Of a DNA stretch of 10,509 bases, positions 1 to 6,599 are shown piece after piece (the first letter of the stretch is position 1; the number at the start of each line of letters is the position of its first letter). A program made the position numbers and the translations under genes. Origin of the DNA: an uncultured Lachnospiraceae bacterium (GTDB taxonomy: Bacteria; Bacillota; Clostridia; Lachnospirales; Lachnospiraceae); the NCBI GenBank assembly GCA_947651335.1, contig CANSYV010000023.1:1-10509 (forward strand), given 5' to 3'. The notes beneath the pieces are model-generated. The model saw only the letters and a program-made list of their open reading frames with translations. It was not told the DNA's origin and made no database searches.

Positions 1-171
1 GATGCCTACGAAAGCCAGATTAGCTCTTCTGTGGATCTGAATCAGGTGAAACAGGCTGCCATGGGGCGGCTGGGCATGAAATATCCTTCAGAAAATCAGA
101 TTTTTACGTATCAGATAGAAAAAGGAAGCTATGTCAGGCAGTATCAGGACGTGCCGGATGCAGAAGAATGA
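1..171 (+). CDS. ftsL: FtsL-like cell division protein, C-terminal end (5' partial)
   Basis: The first 56 codons read through without interruption to TGA at 169-171; the start lies outside the window. The visible part is the extracytoplasmic tail. It has a run AAMGRLGMKYPSENQ followed by IFTYQIEKGSY, which fits the usual end of FtsL/DivIC-type proteins: a short helix, then LGM, Pro and Gln, then a beta-strand. FtsL is a small bitopic coiled-coil protein that bridges DivIC and FtsQ and helps activate the septal synthase FtsW with its class B PBP. The membrane segment and coiled coil are not visible here. The call rests on this short motif plus position: it sits immediately before a class B PBP gene, the standard dcw order after rsmH and ftsL. 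It is almost contiguous with the next gene and probably cotranscribed with it. Confidence 0.7.
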   Translation, partial: DAYESQISSSVDLNQVKQAAMGRLGMKYPSENQIFTYQIEKGSYVRQYQDVPDAEE

Positions 172-180
172 GTGCTTTAT

Positions 181-2265
181 ATGAAAAAAAGAAAAACCAT
201 TAAAAAACTGGATATTAAAATGCGGCGGAAGCTGGTGGGGCTTTTCGCGGCTGTTCTGGCTGTTTTTTTTGTTTTGCTCACCCGTATTACCTATATCAAT
301 GCAGTCAGCGGGGAAAGATATAAAAAGCAGGTGCTCTCTCAGGCACAGCAGCAGTATGACAGCCGGGTTCTGCCTTTTAAACGGGGGGATATTCTGGACA
401 GGAACGGGACTCTTCTGGCAGCCAGCAATAAGGTCTATAACGTGATTTTGGACTGCAAAGCTGTGAATTCTGACCAGGAGCGCTATCTGGAACCTACTGT
501 GCAGGCTTTGACGGGACTGCTGGGGGCGGATGAGGAAGAAGTGCGAGGCGTTTTAAGCGCTGAAGACACCCGGGAAAGCCAGTATTGTATCTTGATGAAA
601 GATCTGGATATGGATACGAAGAAGGCCTTTGAAGATTACACAGACGTGGGGCCGGACAGCGGGCTTTCAGAAGAGGAAATCGAAAGGCGCAGCAACATTG
701 CGGGAATCTGGTTTGAGGAGAGATATAAGAGAAATTATCCTATGAATACGCTGGCCTGCGATACCATTGGGTTTACAGACGGCGACCACGCGGACTGGGG
801 GCTGGAAGGGTATTACGATTCTGTCTTAAATGGAGTGGACGGCCGGCAGTATGGCTATTTCAGCAGTGATTCTACCGTAGAGCAGAATATTATCCAGCCC
901 ACAGACGGAAAGACCATCAAGACCACATTGGATATAGGGATTCAGCAGATTGTAGAGAAATACCTGCAGGCATTTATACGTGCCATGGGTTCAGAAGAAC
1001 TGGGCGCTATTGTTATGGACCCTGACAATGGGGAAGTGCTGGCAATGGGGACGAAAGATTTTTATGATCTGAATAATCCCAGGGATTTGTCCAGCAAATT
1101 TACCCAGCAGGAAATAGAACAGATGTCAGATGAAGACACAGTAACGAATCTCAATGAAATGTGGCAGAATTTCTGTGTGACAGAGGCATTTGAACCCGGC
1201 TCCACAGTGAAACCGCTGGTGATAGCATCTGCCCTGGAGAGCGGGATTATCCAGAAAGATACCATGTTTAACTGTGACGGCGGCTGGAGCTATGGGGAAA
1301 ATGATGACGAGTACATCAGGTGCAACGGCTTTCACGGTGATCAGACCCTGGCCCAGGTGACTGCCAATTCCTGTAATGACGCCATGATGCAGATCGGCGC
1401 CATGATGGGCGGAGAGAAATTTCTGGAATCCCAGAGCATGATGAATTTCGGCAGCAGGACAGGGATTGACCTTCCGGGAGAAAGTGCAGGGGTGCTTCAC
1501 ACAAAGGACAGCCTGGGCTCTGTGGAGCTGGCCACAGACTCTTTCGGCCAGGGATTCATGATGACCATGATTCAGGAAATCTCTGCTATCAGTTCTGTGA
1601 TCAATGGGGGATATTATTATCAGCCACATCTGGTGAGCAAGATTCTGGACAGCGATGGGACAGTGTCCAAAGACATTACCCCTGTCCTGATGCGCCAGAC
1701 TGTCTCTGCAGATATTTCGGCCAGTGTCCGGGAGCATATGCGCACTGCAGTGGAAGAAGGAACCGGAAAATATTCAAAGGTACAGGGCTACAGCTCCGGG
1801 GGAAAATCAGGGACAGCAGAGAAGTTTCCGCGGGATCAGGGAAATTACCTGGTATCTTTTATCGCATTTGCCCCTGTGGAAGACCCGCAGATTGTAGTAT
1901 ATGTGGTTATCGACGAGGCGCATACAGAAAATCAGGAGAGCAGTAAACTGGCCCAGTACATTGTTCAGGGAATTTTGTCGGAGGCACTGCCATATCTGAA
2001 TATTGAGCCGGATGAGACAGAAGACGGTGTGATTCCCACCACAACCTTGTGGTCAGGATTTTCCAGCTATCTGGAGGAGACAGGGCAGTTGTCCGGCGGA
2101 CTGGGCAATACCCAAATCGGAGGCCCGGAGGAAGCCCAGGGAGGCCCTGAGGAACAGCCGGCTATGGGAAATAATATCCCCCAGCCGCCGGAATCCAATG
2201 AAGAACTGGACCTGAATAATGATGTGCAAAGCGATGGCATCACCAATGAAGATGCCGGATTTTAA
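181..2265 (+). CDS. Class B penicillin-binding protein, FtsI/PBP2B-like septal D,D-transpeptidase
   Basis: This is a membrane-anchored transpeptidase that cross-links peptidoglycan stem peptides, probably at the division septum with FtsW. Counting from ATG 181 (694 aa), it has a basic N-terminus, one membrane segment at about 18-38, the class B dimerisation-domain signature RGDILDRNGTLLA at about 68-80, and a C-terminal transpeptidase domain. The three active-site motifs are all present: STVK with nucleophile Ser341, SCN at 397-399, and KSGT from Lys542. After about residue 600 there is an acidic, Gly/Pro-rich tail of roughly 95 residues with no PASTA domain, unlike B. subtilis PBP2B. The start is uncertain: GTG at 172, directly after the ftsL stop, would add three residues (697 aa). 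ATG 181 is preferred because the usual M-basic-membrane pattern begins there, although neither start has a strong Shine-Dalgarno. FtsI rather than SpoVD is inferred from its place next to ftsL. Confidence 0.92.
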   Translation: MKKRKTIKKLDIKMRRKLVGLFAAVLAVFFVLLTRITYINAVSGERYKKQVLSQAQQQYDSRVLPFKRGDILDRNGTLLAASNKVYNVILDCKAVNSDQERYLEPTVQALTGLLGADEEEVRGVLSAEDTRESQYCILMKDLDMDTKKAFEDYTDVGPDSGLSEEEIERRSNIAGIWFEERYKRNYPMNTLACDTIGFTDGDHADWGLEGYYDSVLNGVDGRQYGYFSSDSTVEQNIIQPTDGKTIKTTLDIGIQQIVEKYLQAFIRAMGSEELGAIVMDPDNGEVLAMGTKDFYDLNNPRDLSSKFTQQEIEQMSDEDTVTNLNEMWQNFCVTEAFEPGSTVKPLVIASALESGIIQKDTMFNCDGGWSYGENDDEYIRCNGFHGDQTLAQVTANSCNDAMMQIGAMMGGEKFLESQSMMNFGSRTGIDLPGESAGVLHTKDSLGSVELATDSFGQGFMMTMIQEISAISSVINGGYYYQPHLVSKILDSDGTVSKDITPVLMRQTVSADISASVREHMRTAVEEGTGKYSKVQGYSSGGKSGTAEKFPRDQGNYLVSFIAFAPVEDPQIVVYVVIDEAHTENQESSKLAQYIVQGILSEALPYLNIEPDETEDGVIPTTTLWSGFSSYLEETGQLSGGLGNTQIGGPEEAQGGPEEQPAMGNNIPQPPESNEELDLNNDVQSDGITNEDAGF

Positions 2266-2285
2266 AACGCTGATAGATTCATAAT

Positions 2286-2328
2286 TAAGGCGATATAACG
2301 GAAGTTATACCGCCTTATGGTATTTTTT
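2286..2328 (+). terminator. Terminator-like hairpin / possible attenuator between the two PBP genes
   Basis: A 14-base arm at 2286-2299 pairs with 2304-2317 around a GGAA loop, with one A-C mismatch (2293/2310). Six consecutive T follow at 2323-2328, five bases after the stem. The stem is long and starts 20 bases after the stop of the upstream PBP gene, as expected for an intrinsic terminator. The T-tract is slightly displaced and the upper stem is AU-rich, so partial termination is more likely than a full stop. It would lower expression of the second PBP relative to the first, or mark the end of a ftsL-PBP transcript. Confidence 0.55.
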
Positions 2329-2331
2329 GGG

Positions 2332-2379
2332 AAACGCCGAATAGATTATTAGAGAAGTGAAATGAGACAGACGGCGTTT
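2332..2379 (+). repeat. Inverted repeat enclosing the leader frame before the second PBP
   Basis: AAACGCCG at 2332-2339 is exactly complementary to CGGCGTTT at 2372-2379. The 32-base loop contains the only Shine-Dalgarno-like purine run (2351-2360) and an ATG at 2362. If the RNA folds this way, the right arm lies two bases before the ATG (2382) of the second PBP gene and could limit ribosome access. The pairing is seen directly; the regulatory role is inference. Confidence 0.4.
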
Positions 2380-2385
2380 TTATGA
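2362..2385 (+). CDS. Possible 7-codon leader peptide (MRQTAFL) coupled to the second PBP
   Basis: ATG at 2362 opens a frame of seven codons, MRQTAFL, ending at TGA 2383-2385. That stop overlaps the ATG of the second PBP gene at 2382-2384 in the classic ATGA coupling arrangement. A weak purine-rich stretch, AGAGAAGTGA at 2351-2360, lies just upstream of this ATG. The 17 bases directly before ATG 2382 contain no Shine-Dalgarno sequence. A leader frame that delivers terminating ribosomes to ATG 2382 would explain how that gene is translated. So short a frame can arise by chance, so this is a candidate only. Confidence 0.3.
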   Translation: MRQTAFL

Positions 2386-4112
2386 AAAAAAATAAGACGT
2401 TTCATAAGAAAAAAGTATTTGTTGTATTTCTCTGCTGCGCGGCAATGCTGCTGGGGCTGACTGTCCGGCTGGTATGGCTGATGGTGGTACAGTCTGATTA
2501 TTATTCTGAGAAAGCCCGGCAGCTTCATGAACGAGAGAGGGATATTAAGGCTGCCAGAGGGAGGATTATTGATGCCAGCGGGGTGGTCCTGGCGGCAAAT
2601 AAAACAGTGTGCACCATTTCTGTTATACATAACCAGATCACAGACCCGGAAGGGGTGATTGCCATGCTGTCCAGGGAGCTGGAGCTTCCGGAAGATAAAG
2701 TCCGAAAACGGGTGGAGAAGGTATCTTCCATAGAGAGAATCCAGGCCAACGTGAAAAAGGAGGCAGGGGACCGTATCCGGGGCTATGGCATGGACGGGGT
2801 AAAAGTGGATGAAGATTTCCGCAGATATTATCCCAAAGGTTCCCTGGCCTCCAGAGTTTTAGGATTTACCGGAGGGGATAACCAGGGAATTATCGGATTG
2901 GAGGTGAAATATGAGGAGTATCTGAAAGGGATACCAGGCCAGATTCTGACGGCCACAGATGCCAGAGGAATCGAGCTGGATGAGGTGGGAGAAAACAGGA
3001 TCGACCCGGTTCCCGGATACAACCTTCAGATCAGCCTGGATACCAATATCCAGCTGTATGCCCAGCAGGCGGCGCTTAAAGTTCTGGAGGAAAAGCAGGC
3101 GGACAGCGTGTCCATTCTGATGATGAACCCTCAAAACGGAGAGATTCTGGCCATGGTGAATGTGCCGGAGTTTGATTTGAATGACCCGTTTACTCTGAAT
3201 TACACGGTGAGCAGTAATCAGATTTCCCAGGAAGAAAAGCAGGAGCTTTTAAACCGCATGTGGCGCAATCCCTGTCTCAACGACACCTACGAGCCGGGTT
3301 CCACTTTCAAGATCATCACAGCGTCCGCAGGGCTGGAAGAAGGTGTGGTAAAGCTCACCGATACCTTCTCCTGTCCAGGATACCGGGTGGTGGAGGACCG
3401 GAGGATTCACTGTCACAAAAGGACTGGACACGGGTCTGAGACCTTTGTACAGGGGGCGCAGAATTCCTGCAATCCGGTGTTCATTGACGTGGGACAGCGG
3501 CTGGGAGTGGATAATTTCTATAAATATTTTAAACAGTTCGGCCTGCTGGAGAAGACGGGCATTGACCTGCCGGGAGAAGCCTCAACCATTATGCATAATC
3601 CCAAAAACATGGGGCTGGTGGAGCTGGCTACCGTTTCTTTCGGACAGTCTTTTCAGATCACACCCATTCAGCTGGCTGCCACTGTCAGTTCTCTGGTCAA
3701 TGGGGGCAGAAGGGTGACTCCCCATTTCGGGGTGAGTATACAGAGTGAGGACGGCACGTATGTAAAAAAACTGGAATATGAAACAAAGGACGGCATCATT
3801 TCAGAGGAGACATCCCAGACTCTGCGGGGAGTCCTGGAAACCGTGGTATCACAGGGCTCCGGGAAGAATGCTTATATCGAGGGGTATACCATAGGCGGGA
3901 AAACGGCCACATCCCAGACACTGCCCAGAAGCGCCCATCGGTACATATCGTCTTTTGTGGGATTTGCTCCTGCGGAGGAACCGGAGATATTGGGCCTGTG
4001 TATTATCAATAACCCCCAGGGGATTTACTATGGGGGAACCATAGCGGCTCCGGTGATCCGCGGTATTTTTGAGAATGTTCTGCCGTATCTGGGCATTTCG
4101 AAAAGTGGTTGA
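2382..4112 (+). CDS. Class B penicillin-binding protein, SpoVD/FtsI family, with a KTA third motif
   Basis: This is a second membrane-anchored D,D-transpeptidase (576 aa) directly downstream of the first, matching the B. subtilis pbpB-spoVD order. A SpoVD-like role in spore cortex, or a second septal enzyme, is inferred from that. A basic N-terminus (MKKNKTFHKKK) is followed by a membrane segment at about 12-36, the dimerisation signature at 59-71 (RGRIIDASGVVLA, with Ala-Ser in place of the usual Arg-Asn), then the transpeptidase domain. STFK has nucleophile Ser307 and SCN is at 362-364. The third motif is KTAT from Lys507, with Ala in place of the usual Gly. The protein ends at about LPYLGISKSG, with no PASTA domain. 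ATG 2382 is the only usable start: an in-frame stop lies at 2358-2360 and the membrane segment begins soon after. It lacks a Shine-Dalgarno and may be coupled to a leader frame. Its stop overlaps the -35 box of the next promoter. Confidence 0.92.
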   Translation: MKKNKTFHKKKVFVVFLCCAAMLLGLTVRLVWLMVVQSDYYSEKARQLHERERDIKAARGRIIDASGVVLAANKTVCTISVIHNQITDPEGVIAMLSRELELPEDKVRKRVEKVSSIERIQANVKKEAGDRIRGYGMDGVKVDEDFRRYYPKGSLASRVLGFTGGDNQGIIGLEVKYEEYLKGIPGQILTATDARGIELDEVGENRIDPVPGYNLQISLDTNIQLYAQQAALKVLEEKQADSVSILMMNPQNGEILAMVNVPEFDLNDPFTLNYTVSSNQISQEEKQELLNRMWRNPCLNDTYEPGSTFKIITASAGLEEGVVKLTDTFSCPGYRVVEDRRIHCHKRTGHGSETFVQGAQNSCNPVFIDVGQRLGVDNFYKYFKQFGLLEKTGIDLPGEASTIMHNPKNMGLVELATVSFGQSFQITPIQLAATVSSLVNGGRRVTPHFGVSIQSEDGTYVKKLEYETKDGIISEETSQTLRGVLETVVSQGSGKNAYIEGYTIGGKTATSQTLPRSAHRYISSFVGFAPAEEPEILGLCIINNPQGIYYGGTIAAPVIRGIFENVLPYLGISKSG

Positions 4113-4137
4113 TAAATAAAGGAAAAAGAATTATACT
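4109..4137 (+). promoter_or_regulatory. Strong vegetative (sigma-A type) promoter for mraY and downstream genes
   Basis: TTGATA at 4109-4114 and TATACT at 4132-4137 are separated by exactly 17 bases. Each hexamer is one base from the TTGACA/TATAAT consensus, and the spacer is A-rich. Transcription would begin near 4144, giving a leader of about 40 bases to the mraY start at 4184. The -35 box overlaps the stop codon of the upstream PBP gene (TGA 4110-4112). The promoter would let mraY, murD, ftsW and murA be expressed independently of the PBP genes. It is identified by sequence only. Confidence 0.7.
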
Positions 4138-4172
4138 TAAACACGATCCAAAGTTACTAACGAAAGAATATA

Positions 4173-4179
4173 AGAGGTG
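4173..4179 (+). promoter_or_regulatory. Ribosome binding site fixing the mraY start
   Basis: AGAGGTG lies four bases before ATG 4184. It selects this ATG over an upstream in-frame TTG at 4109, which would add 25 residues of non-MraY sequence and lies inside the promoter, upstream of the expected transcription start. Confidence 0.75.
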
Positions 4180-4183
4180 TTCT

Positions 4184-5140
4184 ATGAATTTTCAAGTGAC
4201 GATTCCCGTGTTGATTGCGTTTGCCATCAGTGTGGCACTGGGACCGGTTGTCATCCCATTTCTGCGCAGGCTGAAAATGGGGCAGACGGAACGGGCTGAG
4301 GGGGTTGCCTCCCATTTAAAAAAGGCAGGAACCCCCACCATGGGCGGGATTATTTTTCTGCTGGCTGTGGTTATCACATCCCTGTTTTACATCCGGGATT
4401 ATCCCAAGATTACGCCCATATTGTTTTTGACGCTGGGATTTGGGCTCATCGGCTTTCTGGATGATTATCTGAAAGTGGTTCTGAAGCGCTCAGACGGGCT
4501 GCTGGCCTGGCAGAAATTCCTTCTGCAGATTCTGGTGACGGCGGTTTTCGCGTTCTATCTGGTGAACTATACCGATGTGCCGCTGACTATGAAAATCCCG
4601 TTCTGGAGCGGCCATTACTGGGACATCAGCTGGCTGTCCATTCCCCTTTTGTTTGTGGCCGTGATCGGTATTGTAAACGGAGTGAACTTTACAGACGGCC
4701 TGGATGGTCTGGCTTCCAGCGTGACCATTATGGTAGCCGTGTTCTTTACCGTGGTATCCATCGGTCTGAACAGCGGTGTGGAACCCATCACCTGTGCGGT
4801 TGTGGGCGGATTGATGGGATTTCTGCTGTTCAATGTATTCCCTGCGCAGGTGTTTATGGGGGATACGGGCTCTCTGGCCCTGGGGGGATTTGTGGCGGGC
4901 ACCGCTTACATGATGCAGATGCCTTTGTTTATCATTCTGGTGGGCTTTATTTATCTGCTGGAGGTGGTTTCTGTCATGATGCAGGTGACTTATTTTAAAC
5001 TTACCCATGGAAAACGGATTTTTAAAATGGCGCCCATCCATCATCATTTTGAGCTCTGCGGATGGTCAGAGACCCGTGTGGTGGCTGTATTTGCCATTGT
5101 GACCGCCATCTTGTGCCTCATAGCCCTGATGGCGCTGTAG
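4184..5140 (+). CDS. mraY: Phospho-N-acetylmuramoyl-pentapeptide transferase MraY
   Basis: MraY transfers phospho-MurNAc-pentapeptide from the UDP precursor to undecaprenyl phosphate at the inner membrane face, making lipid I. The protein is 318 aa, normal for Firmicutes MraY, and strongly hydrophobic throughout, as expected of a roughly ten-helix membrane enzyme. Family signatures appear in order: EGVASHLKKAGTPTMGG at about 39-55; the Asp pair in FLDDYLK (Asp93, Asp94); NFTDGLDGLA with Asp171 and Asp174; FMGDTGSLALGG with Asp227; and the histidine loop PIHHHFE with His286-288. All catalytic and magnesium-binding residues expected of the family are present. The start at ATG 4184 is supported by a Shine-Dalgarno four bases upstream. 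It has its own promoter and is followed 19 bases later by murD. Confidence 0.97.
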   Translation: MNFQVTIPVLIAFAISVALGPVVIPFLRRLKMGQTERAEGVASHLKKAGTPTMGGIIFLLAVVITSLFYIRDYPKITPILFLTLGFGLIGFLDDYLKVVLKRSDGLLAWQKFLLQILVTAVFAFYLVNYTDVPLTMKIPFWSGHYWDISWLSIPLLFVAVIGIVNGVNFTDGLDGLASSVTIMVAVFFTVVSIGLNSGVEPITCAVVGGLMGFLLFNVFPAQVFMGDTGSLALGGFVAGTAYMMQMPLFIILVGFIYLLEVVSVMMQVTYFKLTHGKRIFKMAPIHHHFELCGWSETRVVAVFAIVTAILCLIALMAL

Positions 5141-5159
5141 AAAAACAAGGAGAGAAGAG

Positions 5160-6533
5160 ATGAATATAGCAGGAAAAAATGTGCTGGTGTTCGGTTCCGG
5201 GGTGAGCGGCATCGGGGCGGCCGGCCTGATTGGGAAAATGGGGGCCTGTCCCATCATTTTTGATGGAAATACGGCAGTGGACAGACAAGATATTTTGAAC
5301 AGAATGGAGGATGGCTGCACACCGAAAATATACATTGGGGAACTGCCTGCCCAGGTGAAGGACAAGCTGGACCTGGTGGTGCTCAGTCCGGGCGTGCCCA
5401 CAGACATTCCCCTGGTGAAAGAGTTTTACAGCCGGGGTATCCGGGTGTGGGGGGAAGTGGAGCTGGCTTATCAGACAAGTCTCTCCCGGCGGGTGCTGGC
5501 AGTCACCGGAACCAATGGAAAAACCACTACCACTGCGCTGCTGGGGAAGATTTTCTCGGATTATGAGGATTCCGTGTTCGTGGTGGGCAATATTGGCACT
5601 TCCTATACATCTGCGGCCCTTTTGATGAAAGAGGACAGTGTTACCGTGGCAGAGCTCAGCAGTTTTCAGCTGGAGACCATTGATACCTTTGCTCCCAGGG
5701 TCAGCGCCATCTTGAATATCACAGAAGACCATATGGACAGGCACCATACTATGGAAGCTTATATAGAAGCAAAAGAAGCCATTGTCAGGAATCAGACAGA
5801 GAAAGACGTGTGTGTGCTCAATTACGAGGACAGTGTACTGCGGGAGTTCGGTCAGGGGATAACGCCTGCCTGTGTGTATTTTTCCAGTGTCCGGGAGCTT
5901 CCCAGAGGGATTTTCCTCAGAAATGAATCCGGCGGCAGATGGATCATATGGAAGGATGAGAACGGGGAGATACCGGTGGTGGAGCTGAAAAGCCTGAAGC
6001 TTTTAGGACAGCACAATTATGAGAATGTAATGGCAGCCACAGCTATGGCTTACTGCGCGGGAGTACCCATGGAACACATCCGCCAGAGTATCTGCGCTTT
6101 TCAGGCAGTGGCCCACAGGATTGAGTATGTGGCTGAGAAGAACGGCGTAGTCTATTACAACGATTCCAAGGGAACCAATCCGGATGCGGCTATCAAGGGA
6201 ATACAGGCTATGAACCGTCCCACTTGGCTGATTGCGGGGGGATATGATAAATCGGCGGATTACCGGGAATGGATACGTGCTTTCGGGGGAAAGGTCCGCT
6301 GCCTGGTACTCATTGGCCAGACGAGAGAGAAAATTGCCCATGCAGCCAGAGAGGAAGGATTCACCCAGATTCGGATGGCGGAGAATCTGGAAGAAGCGGT
6401 GGGTATCTGTGCCAAAATGGCCAGGCCCCAGGAGGCGGTGCTGCTGTCGCCGGCCTGTGCAAGCTGGGGACAATTTGATAATTATGAGCAAAGAGGTGAT
6501 ATGTTTAAGGCTTATGTACATAAATTAGAATAA
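5160..6533 (+). CDS. murD: UDP-N-acetylmuramoyl-L-alanine--D-glutamate ligase MurD
   Basis: This is the cytoplasmic ATP-dependent ligase that adds D-Glu to UDP-MurNAc-L-Ala, the second amino-acid addition in peptidoglycan precursor synthesis. The 457 aa length is typical. The N-terminal Rossmann-type domain begins KNVLVFGSGVSGIGAAG (about 6-22) and LSPGVP is at about 75-80. The ATP P-loop is GTNGKTT at 117-123. The Mur ligase central signatures ELSSFQLE (165-172) and NITEDHMDRH (186-195) follow. The C-terminal domain has HRIEYV (about 319), YNDSKGTNPDA (333-343) and LSPACASWGQFDNYEQRG (from 429); the serine-rich LSP.CAS.D..F..RG pattern is characteristic of MurD. A good Shine-Dalgarno (AAGGAGAG at 5147-5154) lies five bases before the ATG. 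The gene lies between mraY and ftsW, as in many dcw clusters, and no murE or murF precedes it here. Confidence 0.97.
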   Translation: MNIAGKNVLVFGSGVSGIGAAGLIGKMGACPIIFDGNTAVDRQDILNRMEDGCTPKIYIGELPAQVKDKLDLVVLSPGVPTDIPLVKEFYSRGIRVWGEVELAYQTSLSRRVLAVTGTNGKTTTTALLGKIFSDYEDSVFVVGNIGTSYTSAALLMKEDSVTVAELSSFQLETIDTFAPRVSAILNITEDHMDRHHTMEAYIEAKEAIVRNQTEKDVCVLNYEDSVLREFGQGITPACVYFSSVRELPRGIFLRNESGGRWIIWKDENGEIPVVELKSLKLLGQHNYENVMAATAMAYCAGVPMEHIRQSICAFQAVAHRIEYVAEKNGVVYYNDSKGTNPDAAIKGIQAMNRPTWLIAGGYDKSADYREWIRAFGGKVRCLVLIGQTREKIAHAAREEGFTQIRMAENLEEAVGICAKMARPQEAVLLSPACASWGQFDNYEQRGDMFKAYVHKLE

Positions 6534-6536
6534 GGG

Positions 6537-6574
6537 GGCTGGTCATTGCGGGGACCGTTTCGCGATGGGCAGCC
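6537..6574 (+). promoter_or_regulatory. Stem-loop between murD and ftsW
   Basis: Bases 6537-6550 pair with 6561-6574 over 14 positions, with one G-G mismatch and two G-U pairs, around a ten-base loop. No T-tract follows, so this is not an intrinsic terminator. It occupies most of the 66-base gap and ends nine bases before the purine-rich ribosome binding region of ftsW. An RNA-processing or stability element, or a weak translational control, is possible; no function is shown. Confidence 0.4.
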
Positions 6575-6583
6575 AGAGTGTTG

Positions 6584-6593
6584 AGAGAGGTGG
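6584..6593 (+). promoter_or_regulatory. Ribosome binding site deciding the TTG start of ftsW
   Basis: AGAGAGGTGG lies six bases before TTG 6600 and two bases before ATG 6596. The TTG is in frame with ftsW. The ATG opens an 8-codon out-of-frame reading (MFAFEEAE) ending at TGA 6620-6622. The spacing favours TTG 6600. Confidence 0.55.
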
Positions 6594-6599
6594 ATATGT

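Noticed and set aside
172..180. GTG 172 as start of the first PBP
   Set aside because: It is possible, since it abuts the ftsL stop, but it adds only three residues and has no better ribosome binding site. ATG 181 fits the expected N-terminus; kept as an alternative.
1126..1737. Long antisense open frame (203 codons) opposite the first PBP gene
   Set aside because: It lies entirely within a clearly coding PBP gene, has His/Cys-rich composition typical of antisense shadows, and shows no domain. The same applies to the other long antisense frames opposite mraY, murD, ftsW and murA.
2266..2381. Sporulation sigma-E promoter before the SpoVD-like gene
   Set aside because: The role would fit, but no convincing paired -35 and -10 elements of that class could be read in the gap.
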